Position numbers and translations under genes: made by a program. A stretch of 64,000 nucleotides of DNA. Origin: an uncultured beta proteobacterium. Its GTDB lineage: Bacteria; Pseudomonadota; Gammaproteobacteria; Burkholderiales; Burkholderiaceae_C. Of this stretch, positions 1 to 8,617 are shown piece after piece. The stretch's first letter is position 1; every line of letters begins with the position of its first letter. The stretch lies in the NCBI GenBank assembly GCA_903845935.1, contig CAIMZI010000027.1, positions 1 to 64,000 on the forward strand. Reading direction: 5' to 3'. The notes beneath the pieces were generated by a model that worked only from the letters and a program-made list of their open reading frames with translations, did not search any database and was not told the DNA's origin.

Positions 1-849
1 ATGCCCCTGGCCACCAGCAAGCGCATCGCCAAGATCGCCTTCACCGGTTCCACCACCACCGGCCGCGTGATTGCCCAAGCCGCTGCCAACAACCTGATTC
101 CCGCCACGCTGGAACTCGGCGGCAAGTCGCCCAATGTGTTCTTTGCCGACATCATGGACAAGGACGACGGCTTCCTGGACAAGGCCATCGAAGGTCTGGT
201 GCTGTTTGCATTCAACCAGGGTGAGGTCTGCACCTGCCCATCGCGCGCGCTGATTCAAGAATCCATCTATGACAAGTTCATGGAACGTGTCTTGAAGCGC
301 GTGGCCGCCATTGCGCACCAGAACCCGCTCGACACCAACAGCATGATGGGCGCACAGGCTTCCAAAGAGCAGCTCACCAAGATCCTGTCCTACCTGGACC
401 TGGGCAAGCAAGAAGGCGCAGAAGTGCTGTCCGGCGGCAACCAGGCCCACCTGGGCGGCGAGCTCGAAGGCGGCTACTACGTGCAGCCCACGCTGTTCAA
501 GGGCCACAACAAGATGCGCATCTTCCAAGAAGAAATTTTTGGACCGGTGCTGGCCGTGACCACCTTCAAGGACGAAGCCGAAGCCCTGGAAATCGCCAAT
601 GACACGCTGTACGGCCTGGGCGCCGGCGTCTGGAGCCGCAACGGCAATGTGGCCTACCGCATGGGCCGCGCCATCAAGGCCGGTCGCGTCTGGACCAACT
701 GCTACCACGCCTATCCCGCACACGCGGCCTTCGGCGGCTACAAGGAATCCGGCATTGGCCGCGAGACCCACAAGGTCATGCTCGACCACTACCAGCAAAC
801 CAAGAACCTGTTGGTAAGCTACAGCGAAAGCAAGCTCGGTTTCTTCTAA
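1..849 (+). CDS. Aldehyde dehydrogenase, C-terminal part (5' end outside window)
   Basis: ALDH motifs [26 protein letters not shown] (catalytic Cys region), [22 protein letters not shown] open at window start. Confidence 0.93.
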   Translation: MPLATSKRIAKIAFTGSTTTGRVIAQAAANNLIPATLELGGKSPNVFFADIMDKDDGFLDKAIEGLVLFAFNQGEVCTCPSRALIQESIYDKFMERVLKRVAAIAHQNPLDTNSMMGAQASKEQLTKILSYLDLGKQEGAEVLSGGNQAHLGGELEGGYYVQPTLFKGHNKMRIFQEEIFGPVLAVTTFKDEAEALEIANDTLYGLGAGVWSRNGNVAYRMGRAIKAGRVWTNCYHAYPAHAAFGGYKESGIGRETHKVMLDHYQQTKNLLVSYSESKLGFF

Positions 850-1057
850 AGCGAAGAAGGATTTCGATGGGTGTTTGACGCCTATCGTTAACCAAGCCCC
901 CTGCACGACGGCAACGTGGCGCAGGGGCGCAAACCAACCAGCGCGACGGCCGGGTGGGGTAAGAGCCGATTTGTGGTACTCCACCATGAGGCGATTGCCC
1001 CACCCGGCCGTTGCGCTGCGAGCGCCAACAGCGCAGCCTTAAACCAGGAGACACAGC

Positions 1058-1432
1058 ATGGTCGAAAAAGTCATCGCCACCCCCGCAGCACTCGAACTGG
1101 TGGCCTTTCTCAAAACCAAACACGGACCGGATTTGATGTTTCACCAGTCCGGCGGTTGCTGCGACAACAGCGCAGCCAATTGTTTTTTGCCCGGCGAAAT
1201 CACCATGGGCGCGGGCGATGTGTACCTGGGCGATGTGGGTGGCAGCCCGTTCTACATCGGCCGCGCGCAGTACGAATATTGGCGCCATACCCAACTCATC
1301 ATCGACGTCATCGAAGGCCATGGCGGCACCTTCTCGCTCGAAGGCCCCGAGGGCAAGGCCTTCCATACCCGCTCGCGCGTATTCACCGAGGCCGAGATGG
1401 CCGAACTGGCGGCTGAAGAAGTGCCGCATTGA
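1058..1432 (+). CDS. DUF779-family protein
   Basis: HQSGGCCDNSAANCF motif; position directly downstream of an aldehyde dehydrogenase is typical of this family. Confidence 0.8.
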   Translation: MVEKVIATPAALELVAFLKTKHGPDLMFHQSGGCCDNSAANCFLPGEITMGAGDVYLGDVGGSPFYIGRAQYEYWRHTQLIIDVIEGHGGTFSLEGPEGKAFHTRSRVFTEAEMAELAAEEVPH

Positions 1433-1440
1433 CCTAGGTC

Positions 1441-2471
1441 AGCCTTTACCTTTCCATCGTCCTGTCGGTCGCGGTGTTGGTGTTTTCGCTGGTATTTTTT
1501 CAGCACCGCCAGGAGGAACTGCAGAACGTCACCGCCACAATCTGATCTGGACGAGGCAGCCCGTCAAATCAGCGCCGGGGTGAATTGCAGCACCAGATAC
1601 CAGTGCTCAGCGGCGATGACTTCGGCCGTGTGGCCTGCTCCTTCAACAGCATGGCCGTGGCCCTGCACGAGTCGAGGCGGCAGACGGAAGAATTGTTGCA
1701 GACCCTGGAGACCAAGGTGCAGGAGTGCACCCGAGCGCTGCTGGCCGCGCGCGCCGAGGTGGTGCAGGACACCGTGCGCATGGTGGATAGCCAGGCCTCC
1801 CTGCAAAAGGTACGCATCGTCTGCGAGCTCGACGCCGCCCTGCCGCTGATCTGGGTTGACGCCGATCTGATCAAGCAGGTGGTGATGAACTTGCTGGTCA
1901 ACGCGCAGCAGGCGATTGTTGGCAGCGGCGTGGTGACGGTGCAGACGCGCCTGTGCGCCGATGCCAGCCATCCGCAACAAGGGGCACAACCCGCCATGGT
2001 GGAGCTGACTGTGTCGGACAGCATTCCCGGCATCCACAGCGAAAGCGGCTTGCGCCATTTCGGCAAAAAGCTGCCGCTCTATGTCTCGCTGTTGCAGCGT
2101 TTCGCCCTGGCCTTGCGCATTGCGGTTGAGCAACTGGAGCGGGCCTGCGCGCGGGGTGACTGGGCTCTGGGCCGCCGGGTGATACACACCATCAAGGGCA
2201 ACGCGCTGAATCTGGGTGCCAGTGATTGCGGACAGCTGTGCCATGGCGCGGCGAAGAGGCAGAGGACGCGCTGGTCCGCTTGCAAGCCATGCTGCGCAGC
2301 GGCAATGCCGAGTCCGATGCCTTTTGTGTGAGCAGGGCAAGTCTGCCGCGTCAGTCCCTGGGAGCGACTTTTGACGCGGTGCTGGCCCTCGCCAGGGAAT
2401 ACGAATTCGACCGTGCATTGGAGCTGCTGCAGCAGGTGCAGCCGGACTCCACAGATACGGCACTGCAATAG
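1441..2471 (+). pseudogene. Remnant of hybrid sensor histidine kinase (TM - HAMP - partial HATPase - HPt)
   Basis: Frame 1 reads LYLSIVLSVAVLVFSLVFFQHRQEELQ (TM), in-frame TGA at 1543-1545, then HAMP-like GELQHQIPVLSGDDFGRVACSFNSM, partial HATPase VVMNLLVNAQQAI, HPt-like HTIKGNALNLGA, then a frameshift into ORF 2226-2471; no H-box or G-boxes seen. Confidence 0.75.
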
Positions 2472-2662
2472 CCCGATGCAAGCACCTGTGTCCGGTTTCT
2501 ACAAGCCCCGGGCGGATACAAATCATCAAGAAGCTTGATGTGCGGTAGCTTTTGACGGAATAAATAAAACTATATTTTAATTATATATCTGCAAATGTTG
2601 ATAATTGCGTTGCGAATAAGCCGCATAAATGATAAATGTGGAATAAACTGAGGGTATCGCCA

Positions 2663-2678
2663 AGGCACAGCTTCTGCA
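2663..2678 (+). promoter_or_regulatory. Candidate sigma54 (-24/-12) promoter: aGGCACagcttctGCa
   Basis: GG-N10-GC spacing, close to TGGCACG-N4-TTGCA; upstream of the regulatory half of the gvp locus. Confidence 0.55.
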
Positions 2679-2792
2679 ATAAGCAGTCAGAGTGCCCCGA
2701 TAGGTTGCCGGACAAGACGTGCAGTCTTGGTACAGGGCATTCACTGTCAAAGCGCTGGCTTACGGCGCGATGTTCTCGGGCTATCCCTCACC

Positions 2793-3416
2793 ATGCGTAC
2801 GCTCATCGTCGTGCCAATCATCCATACCGAGCAGGATATGGGTTCCTTGATCACGCAGATCAAACGGGAGTACATAGCCCGTTTCGGCCAGGAGAAATGG
2901 TGCCAGCACCTGCAATCCATTGATGAAGTCTGGCTGGGCATACGCCAGATGATCACCGTGCTGGAGTTGCCCTACCCGTCGGTGCATCTGTATCAGGACG
3001 GTCTGCCTATTTGCGGCAAAGAGGCCGAAATCGTGCGCGATGTGGCCGCACAGGGCAGCACTAACCACCAGTTGCTGGTAGAGCTCATGCAGCGCGGCGC
3101 CACCTTGCAGGGCACAGAAGACGCGCAGTTGCTGCTGCAGGAATACCGCCTTCACCAGGGCGATCTGCGCGAAACCACCCCGGACCACGAGCAGCAACGC
3201 AGCGATCTGAGCCGCAGCCTGTTGCTGCAACGCGACCGCTTTATTGCCCAGCGTATCAACGCAACGCTGCCGGCCGGGCAGATCGGACTGCTATTTTTGG
3301 GATTGGCGCATTCGGTGGAGGCACTGCTTGGCGCAGACATTCTGGTGCGGCATCTGCTGCCGGCATTGCGGGAAAAACAGGGAAAGATAAGAAGCACAAA
3401 TGACGAACACGAATAG
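2793..3416 (+). CDS. Uncharacterised gas-vesicle-locus protein, first gene of regulatory operon
   Basis: ORF with internal start MRTLIVVPIIHTEQDMGS; overlaps the NtrC-type gene by 17 nt, suggesting co-transcription. Confidence 0.6.
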   Translation: MRTLIVVPIIHTEQDMGSLITQIKREYIARFGQEKWCQHLQSIDEVWLGIRQMITVLELPYPSVHLYQDGLPICGKEAEIVRDVAAQGSTNHQLLVELMQRGATLQGTEDAQLLLQEYRLHQGDLRETTPDHEQQRSDLSRSLLLQRDRFIAQRINATLPAGQIGLLFLGLAHSVEALLGADILVRHLLPALREKQGKIRSTNDEHE

Positions 3417-4962
3417 CCTCAAGGGGCCTGCCGGGCCACCCCAAGCGACGGCCCGGGTGCTGGTGGTCGATGACCTTGCCGATGCGCGCTGGATTCTGAC
3501 GAACCTGTTGCGCATCGAAGGATTGGAATATTCCGAGGCCGCAAGTGGTGGGGCCGCGCTGCATTCCATCCGGCAGAATGCGCCCGACCTGGTGCTGCTC
3601 GATGTGGGCCTGCCCGACATGGATGGCTTTGAAGTGCTGGCGCGCATCAAGGCGCTGGACAAGGCGATACCGGTGGTGATGATCACCGCCAACGGCAACA
3701 CGCTGGATGCGGTGCGCGCCATCCGCAATGGCGCTTTTGACTACCTGGCCAAGCCCTTTCACAACCAGGATGTGGCGCTCACCGTGCGCCATGTGCTGGC
3801 GGAAACGGAAGCCCGCCGCCAGGTGCGCCAGATTCACGACGCCTCCGCCCTGCCGGATTCGCTGATGGAAAAAATGGGCCAAAGCGCCGCCGTGCAGGGC
3901 ATACAGACCGAGGTGGACCGGGTCGCCGCCACCAACTTTTCGGTGTTGGTGACGGGCGAATCCGGTACCGGCAAGGAGTTGGTGACCCAGGCCATACACG
4001 CACGCAGCCTGCGGGCCGACAAGCCCTTTGTGGCGCTCGACTGCGGCTCCATTCCGGACAATCTGATCGAGAGCGAACTCTTCGGCCATGAAAAAGGCTC
4101 CTTCACCGGCGCGCACCAGGCCAAGGCCGGTGCCTTTGAATTGGCCGCAGGCGGCACCATTTTTCTGGACGAAATCGGCAACCTGCCGCTGGCCATGCAG
4201 GGCAAGTTGCTGCGGGTGTTGGAAACCAGGCGCATACACCGCATCGGCAGCACCAGGGAGACCGCAGTGGACTTCCGCGTCGTGGCAGCCACCAATGCCA
4301 ATCTGCTGGACATGGTGGAGAAGCAGACCTTTCGTGGCGACCTCTACCACCGCCTGGCCGAGTACACCATCTCCATACCGGCGCTGCAGGATCGCAAGGA
4401 AGATCTGGCCTTTCTGGTCAACCGCTTCCTGCTCCAAACCAACAAGGAATTGGGCAAGCAGGTGCGCGGCCCCAATGCCCCCGCCTGGGAACTGATACGC
4501 GCCTACGGCTGGCCGGGCAATGCGCGCGAACTGCGCAACCAATTGCGCCGTGCGGTGCTGCTGTGCGACGAGCCGGATGGAATGATCACCCCCAGGTATC
4601 TGGGCATGATTAGTGGCACCCAGGTCAGTTGCCTGCAGGCACCGGTTGGGGCGGTGCCCGGTGGCAGCGGCTGCTGGTCTGAGGCCGGGGTCTCGCCGGC
4701 CTGTCTGCTCTGTGATTCAGCCAACGAACGGCTCAAGGCCGGGGCTGACCTGCCGCTCAAGGACCTGACCGCCCGGGTGGTCTCGCAGATTGAACGCTCG
4801 GTGCTGCTCAAGGCGCTGGAGGTGACGCAATGCAACAAGGCGATGGCGGCGCGCATGCTGCACATTGACTACAAGACCCTGCACAAGAAATTGAAAGAGC
4901 ACGCCATTTTCTCCAACCCGACTCTCACGGAGCTGCGCGCGCCGGCTACCGGAGCGCCCTAA
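3400..4962 (+). CDS. NtrC-family sigma54-dependent response regulator
   Basis: REC domain (VLVVDDLADARW, DLVLLDVGLPDMDGFEVL), Walker A GESGTGKE, GSFTGA loop, GGTIFLDEIGNLP, C-terminal Fis-type HTH (NKAMAARMLHIDYKTLHKKLKE). Confidence 0.93.
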   Translation: MTNTNSLKGPAGPPQATARVLVVDDLADARWILTNLLRIEGLEYSEAASGGAALHSIRQNAPDLVLLDVGLPDMDGFEVLARIKALDKAIPVVMITANGNTLDAVRAIRNGAFDYLAKPFHNQDVALTVRHVLAETEARRQVRQIHDASALPDSLMEKMGQSAAVQGIQTEVDRVAATNFSVLVTGESGTGKELVTQAIHARSLRADKPFVALDCGSIPDNLIESELFGHEKGSFTGAHQAKAGAFELAAGGTIFLDEIGNLPLAMQGKLLRVLETRRIHRIGSTRETAVDFRVVAATNANLLDMVEKQTFRGDLYHRLAEYTISIPALQDRKEDLAFLVNRFLLQTNKELGKQVRGPNAPAWELIRAYGWPGNARELRNQLRRAVLLCDEPDGMITPRYLGMISGTQVSCLQAPVGAVPGGSGCWSEAGVSPACLLCDSANERLKAGADLPLKDLTARVVSQIERSVLLKALEVTQCNKAMAARMLHIDYKTLHKKLKEHAIFSNPTLTELRAPATGAP

Positions 4963-5004
4963 CAGGCGGCCTGCCGCCACAGTCAACACAAAGGATGGAG
5001 CGCC

Positions 5005-5613
5005 ATGTCAGACAAGAAACGTAGCGAGGAATTCGCAGTCGGCAAGGAGCGGGTGGAAGAAATCGGACGCCGCCTGGGCACTTTCTTCGGCAAAACGCCA
5101 CCGGCGGCGGGTGCTGGCTTTTTCTCCGGTCTGGGCAGCCTGATCGAGCAGCTGGGTGTGCTCGTGGAGCAGGCGGAAAAGGCCGGCGGTGCGGTGCACA
5201 GTTCCGGCTCCTTCAAGGTCGGCCCGGGTCGGCAGCAAAAGAAAGGCGTGTACGGTTTTACGGTGAAGTCGGCCGTGGGCAACCAACCGCCCCAGGTCGA
5301 GCCCTTTGGCAACATCCGCCAGGATGACGCCGGCAAACTGGTTGCGGTGCACGAGATCCGCGAGCCCATGGTGGATGTGTTTGACGAAGCGGACCGCGTG
5401 CTGATTGTGGCCGAGCTGCCTGGCATGGAAGAGAAGAACCTGCACATTGAACTCAACGGCGACATTCTGCTGATTTCGAGTGAAGAGGTGGAACCCCGGT
5501 ATCGCAAGGAGCTGCTGCTGCCCGGCAGCTTCACCGGCAGCCAGATGACATTCCATTGCCGCAACGGCGTGCTGGAGATCCAGCTCCTGAAAGACGGAGA
5601 ACTGCCATCATGA
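5005..5613 (+). CDS. gvpH: Hsp20/alpha-crystallin family protein, GvpH-like
   Basis: N-terminal LGTFFGK region plus C-terminal alpha-crystallin core (EPMVDVFDEADRVLIVAELPGMEEKNLHIELNGDILLI); located in gvp locus. Confidence 0.75.
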   Translation: MSDKKRSEEFAVGKERVEEIGRRLGTFFGKTPPAAGAGFFSGLGSLIEQLGVLVEQAEKAGGAVHSSGSFKVGPGRQQKKGVYGFTVKSAVGNQPPQVEPFGNIRQDDAGKLVAVHEIREPMVDVFDEADRVLIVAELPGMEEKNLHIELNGDILLISSEEVEPRYRKELLLPGSFTGSQMTFHCRNGVLEIQLLKDGELPS

Positions 5614-7766
5614 AAACCAGCAGCGAGGGCACAGTCAGCCTGAAGGTCGCCGAGGCCCTGAGTAAGGATGTGGGCCGGGCCCTGGCGCGCTTGGATCCGG
5701 CCGACATGCTGCGCCTGGGCGCGCAGATCGGCGACATCGTGGAAATATCCGGTAAGCGGCGCACCGTCTGCAAGCTCATGCCCGCCTTCATGGAGGCGCG
5801 CGGTGTTGCCAGGGTGCAGCTCGACGGCCTGTCGCGCGGCAATGCCGGCGTGGCCCTGGATGAGCCGGTAGTGGTGAAAAAAGTGAATGCGCAGGCTGCG
5901 GTGCGCATCGTGTTGTCGCCCGCCACCAGTGGCCTGTCGGACCGCGATCTGGCCTATATCGGCAACCGCCTCGATGGCTTGCCGGTGCTGGAGGGCGACC
6001 GCATCCGCGGCACCCTTTTCGGCAGCCGCTCGCTGGACTTTCTGGTGCGCGAGACCTCGCCCAAGGGTGCGGTGCTGATCTCGCCCCAAACCCTGCTGTC
6101 GGTGGGGCCTGCCCTGACCGAGGCCAAGGCCCAGGCGGCCGGACGGGCCACGTTTTCGTACGAAGACATTGGCGGCCTGAAGAAAGAGGTGCAGCGCGTG
6201 CGCGAAATCATTGAGCTGCCGCTGCGCTTTCCGGAGGTGTTCACAAGGCTGGGTATCGACGCGCCGAAGGGCGTGCTGCTGTACGGGCCACCGGGATGCG
6301 GCAAGACGCTGATTGCGCGGGCCGTGGCGCATGAAACCGATGTGCGCTTTTTCTCCATCAGCGGCCCGGAGATCATGCAGAAGTTTTACGGCGAGTCCGA
6401 AGGCTTTCTGCGCAAGCTCTTTGACGACGCCACCAAGCAGGCCCCCAGCATCATCTTCATTGACGAGATCGACTCCATCGCCCCCAAGCGCGAAGACCTG
6501 GGCGGCGAGCACCAGGTGGAGCGGCGCGTCGTGGCGCAGTTGCTCAGCCTGATGGATGGCCTCAAGGCCAGGGGCCAGGTCATCGTCATTGCTGCAACCA
6601 ATATTCCCAACGCCATCGATCCGGCCTTGCGCCGCCCGGGCCGCTTTGACCGCGAGGTCGCCATCCCCATTCCGGACCGCCACGGCCGCCAGGAGATTCT
6701 TGAAATCTATACCCGTGGCATGCCACTGGCCCAGGACGTGGACCTGCCCGGCCTGGCCCACGTCACGCATGGCTTTGTAGGCGCTGACCTGGAAGCGCTG
6801 TGCCGCGAGGCTGCCATGATTTGCATCCGACGCATCCTGCCGGAGATCGACTTTGCCCAGGCCACCATTCCCTACGAATCGCTGCAAAAGCTCGAACTCG
6901 GCAAGGACGATTTTGTTGCCGCGCTGCGCGAAGTCGAGCCCTCGGCGCTGCGCGAGGTGTTTGTCGAAGTGCCCGACACGCAATGGGACGATGTGGGTGG
7001 ACTGGAGAGCCCCAAGCGCCTGCTGCGTGAGCTGCTGGAATGGCCCCAGCAGTATGGCGAACTGTTCACGCAAGCCGGCGTCAAACCTTTGAAGGGCGTG
7101 CTGCTGTGCGGTCCCCCGGGCTGCGGCAAGACCCTGCTGGCCAAGGCCGCGGCCAGTGCCACCCAGGTCAACTTCATTTCGGTCAAGGGCCCGGCGCTGA
7201 TGTCCAAGTACATCGGCGAATCCGAGCGCGCCGTGCGCGAGGTCTTCCACAAGGCCAAGCAGGCCTCGCCCTGTCTGGTGTTCTTTGACGAGATCGACGC
7301 ACTGGTGCCCCGGCGCGGCAGTGGTGCGGGGGACGCCGGTGTCAGCGAACGGGTGGTGGGCCAGTTTCTGGCCGAGCTCGATGGCGTGGAGAAGCTGAGC
7401 GGCGTGCTGATTCTGGCTGCCACCAACCGCCCGGACATGGTGGACCCGGCCCTGCTGCGCCCGGGCCGCTTTGATGTGGTGGTGGACATTCCCGTACCCA
7501 CCGAGGCCGAGCGTCTGGCCATCCTGCGCGTGCATGTGCGCAACAAGCCGCTCGCCCAGGATGTGCGCCTGGAGGACATCGCTGCCGCTGCCGTGGGCGC
7601 CACAGGTGCCGATCTGGAGGCCCTGTGCAACCGGGCTGCACTCAACGCCATCCGCGAGCGCATCGCCGCTATGCAGCAAGCAACTGGCAGCGCTGCGGCC
7701 GAAAACGCCCCTTTGGTGATTGGCGCGCGCCATTTCGCCAGCGCCGCACAGGACGGGAAGCCATGA
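5610..7766 (+). CDS. CDC48/VCP-like AAA+ ATPase with two AAA domains
   Basis: CDC48 N-domain-like start; two Walker A (GPPGCGKTLIARA, GPPGCGKTLLAKA), two Walker B (IIFIDEIDSIAPKRE, LVFFDEIDALVPRRG); ATG 5610 overlaps the preceding stop. Confidence 0.92.
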   Translation: MKTSSEGTVSLKVAEALSKDVGRALARLDPADMLRLGAQIGDIVEISGKRRTVCKLMPAFMEARGVARVQLDGLSRGNAGVALDEPVVVKKVNAQAAVRIVLSPATSGLSDRDLAYIGNRLDGLPVLEGDRIRGTLFGSRSLDFLVRETSPKGAVLISPQTLLSVGPALTEAKAQAAGRATFSYEDIGGLKKEVQRVREIIELPLRFPEVFTRLGIDAPKGVLLYGPPGCGKTLIARAVAHETDVRFFSISGPEIMQKFYGESEGFLRKLFDDATKQAPSIIFIDEIDSIAPKREDLGGEHQVERRVVAQLLSLMDGLKARGQVIVIAATNIPNAIDPALRRPGRFDREVAIPIPDRHGRQEILEIYTRGMPLAQDVDLPGLAHVTHGFVGADLEALCREAAMICIRRILPEIDFAQATIPYESLQKLELGKDDFVAALREVEPSALREVFVEVPDTQWDDVGGLESPKRLLRELLEWPQQYGELFTQAGVKPLKGVLLCGPPGCGKTLLAKAAASATQVNFISVKGPALMSKYIGESERAVREVFHKAKQASPCLVFFDEIDALVPRRGSGAGDAGVSERVVGQFLAELDGVEKLSGVLILAATNRPDMVDPALLRPGRFDVVVDIPVPTEAERLAILRVHVRNKPLAQDVRLEDIAAAAVGATGADLEALCNRAALNAIRERIAAMQQATGSAAAENAPLVIGARHFASAAQDGKP

Positions 7767-8617
7767 GCGCCGCCACACCGGATGCGGCGGAGCGCGGCAT
7801 TTACCTCTATTGCCTGGCGCGTCCGCAATGCCTGGCGCTGCTGGCGGGTGCCTCGGCCCCACGCGCGGTGGACTTGCGTTTTCCCGTGACGGCACTGGCC
7901 GATGCCGGGGCGCAGCAGCAGCTGGTGGCGGTAATCAGCGAAGTGGAGATTGCCGACTTTTCCGAGGAGAACCTGCAGACCCTGCTGTGGGTGGGCGAGC
8001 GCGCCGGCCTGCACGAGCTGGTGGTGGCCGGCGTGATGGACAGCTCACCGGTGCTGCCGGTCAAGTTTGGCACGCTCTTTCGCTCCCACGCCAGCCTGGC
8101 CCAATTCATGGTATGCCACAGGGACGCCATAGAGCAGGGCCTGGATCTGCTGCACGACAAGGCCGAATGGAGCGTGAAGGCCTATGTGCTGGACGAGGAG
8201 CTTGCCCGCGCCCGCTTCGCAGAGGAAGACGCCGGTGTCGCCCTGCGCCGCTCCACCCTGTCGGATTCGCCAGGCGCGCGCTACCTGCAGCAAAAGCAAC
8301 TCGATGCGATGGTGGAGAAGGCGTTGGATGCCGGTGTGGCGCGCACCGGCGCCGCGCTACAGCAGGCCTTGCAAGCGCAGGCTGCGGCGTCCACCACCCT
8401 GCGCTGCCATTCCAGCACGATCACCGGGCGCGCAGAGCGCTTGGTGTTCAACGCCAGCTTTCTGCTGGCGCCGCAAGCGCTGCCGGCGTTCAACCAAACC
8501 CTGGCCGAACAGCAGGCCTTGTGCGAGGCCATCGGCCTGGGCCTGGAACTGCGCGGACCCTGGCCACCCTACAACTTCTGCCCTGACTTGAGCGGGGGCA
8601 CACAGGCTGAACCCTGA
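7763..8617 (+). CDS. gvpF: Gas vesicle protein GvpF/GvpL family
   Basis: GIYLYCLARPQ start, VLPVKFGTLF motif, C-terminal LELRGPWPPYNFCP; start overlaps upstream stop. Confidence 0.85.
   Translation: MSAATPDAAERGIYLYCLARPQCLALLAGASAPRAVDLRFPVTALADAGAQQQLVAVISEVEIADFSEENLQTLLWVGERAGLHELVVAGVMDSSPVLPVKFGTLFRSHASLAQFMVCHRDAIEQGLDLLHDKAEWSVKAYVLDEELARARFAEEDAGVALRRSTLSDSPGARYLQQKQLDAMVEKALDAGVARTGAALQQALQAQAAASTTLRCHSSTITGRAERLVFNASFLLAPQALPAFNQTLAEQQALCEAIGLGLELRGPWPPYNFCPDLSGGTQAEP

Noticed and set aside
2560-2640. AT-rich tract as a possible mobile-element end
   Set aside because: No inverted repeats, target duplication or transposase seen; more likely promoter/IHF-type region.
3256-4542. 428-aa minus-strand ORF opposite the NtrC gene
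   Set aside because: No recognisable motifs and opposite a well-supported regulator.
4983-7895. 970-aa minus-strand ORF opposite the Hsp20 and CDC48-like genes
   Set aside because: Low-complexity, His/Gln/Leu-rich translation with no family motif; the plus strand carries clear Hsp20 and AAA proteins. Typical antisense ORF in GC-rich DNA.
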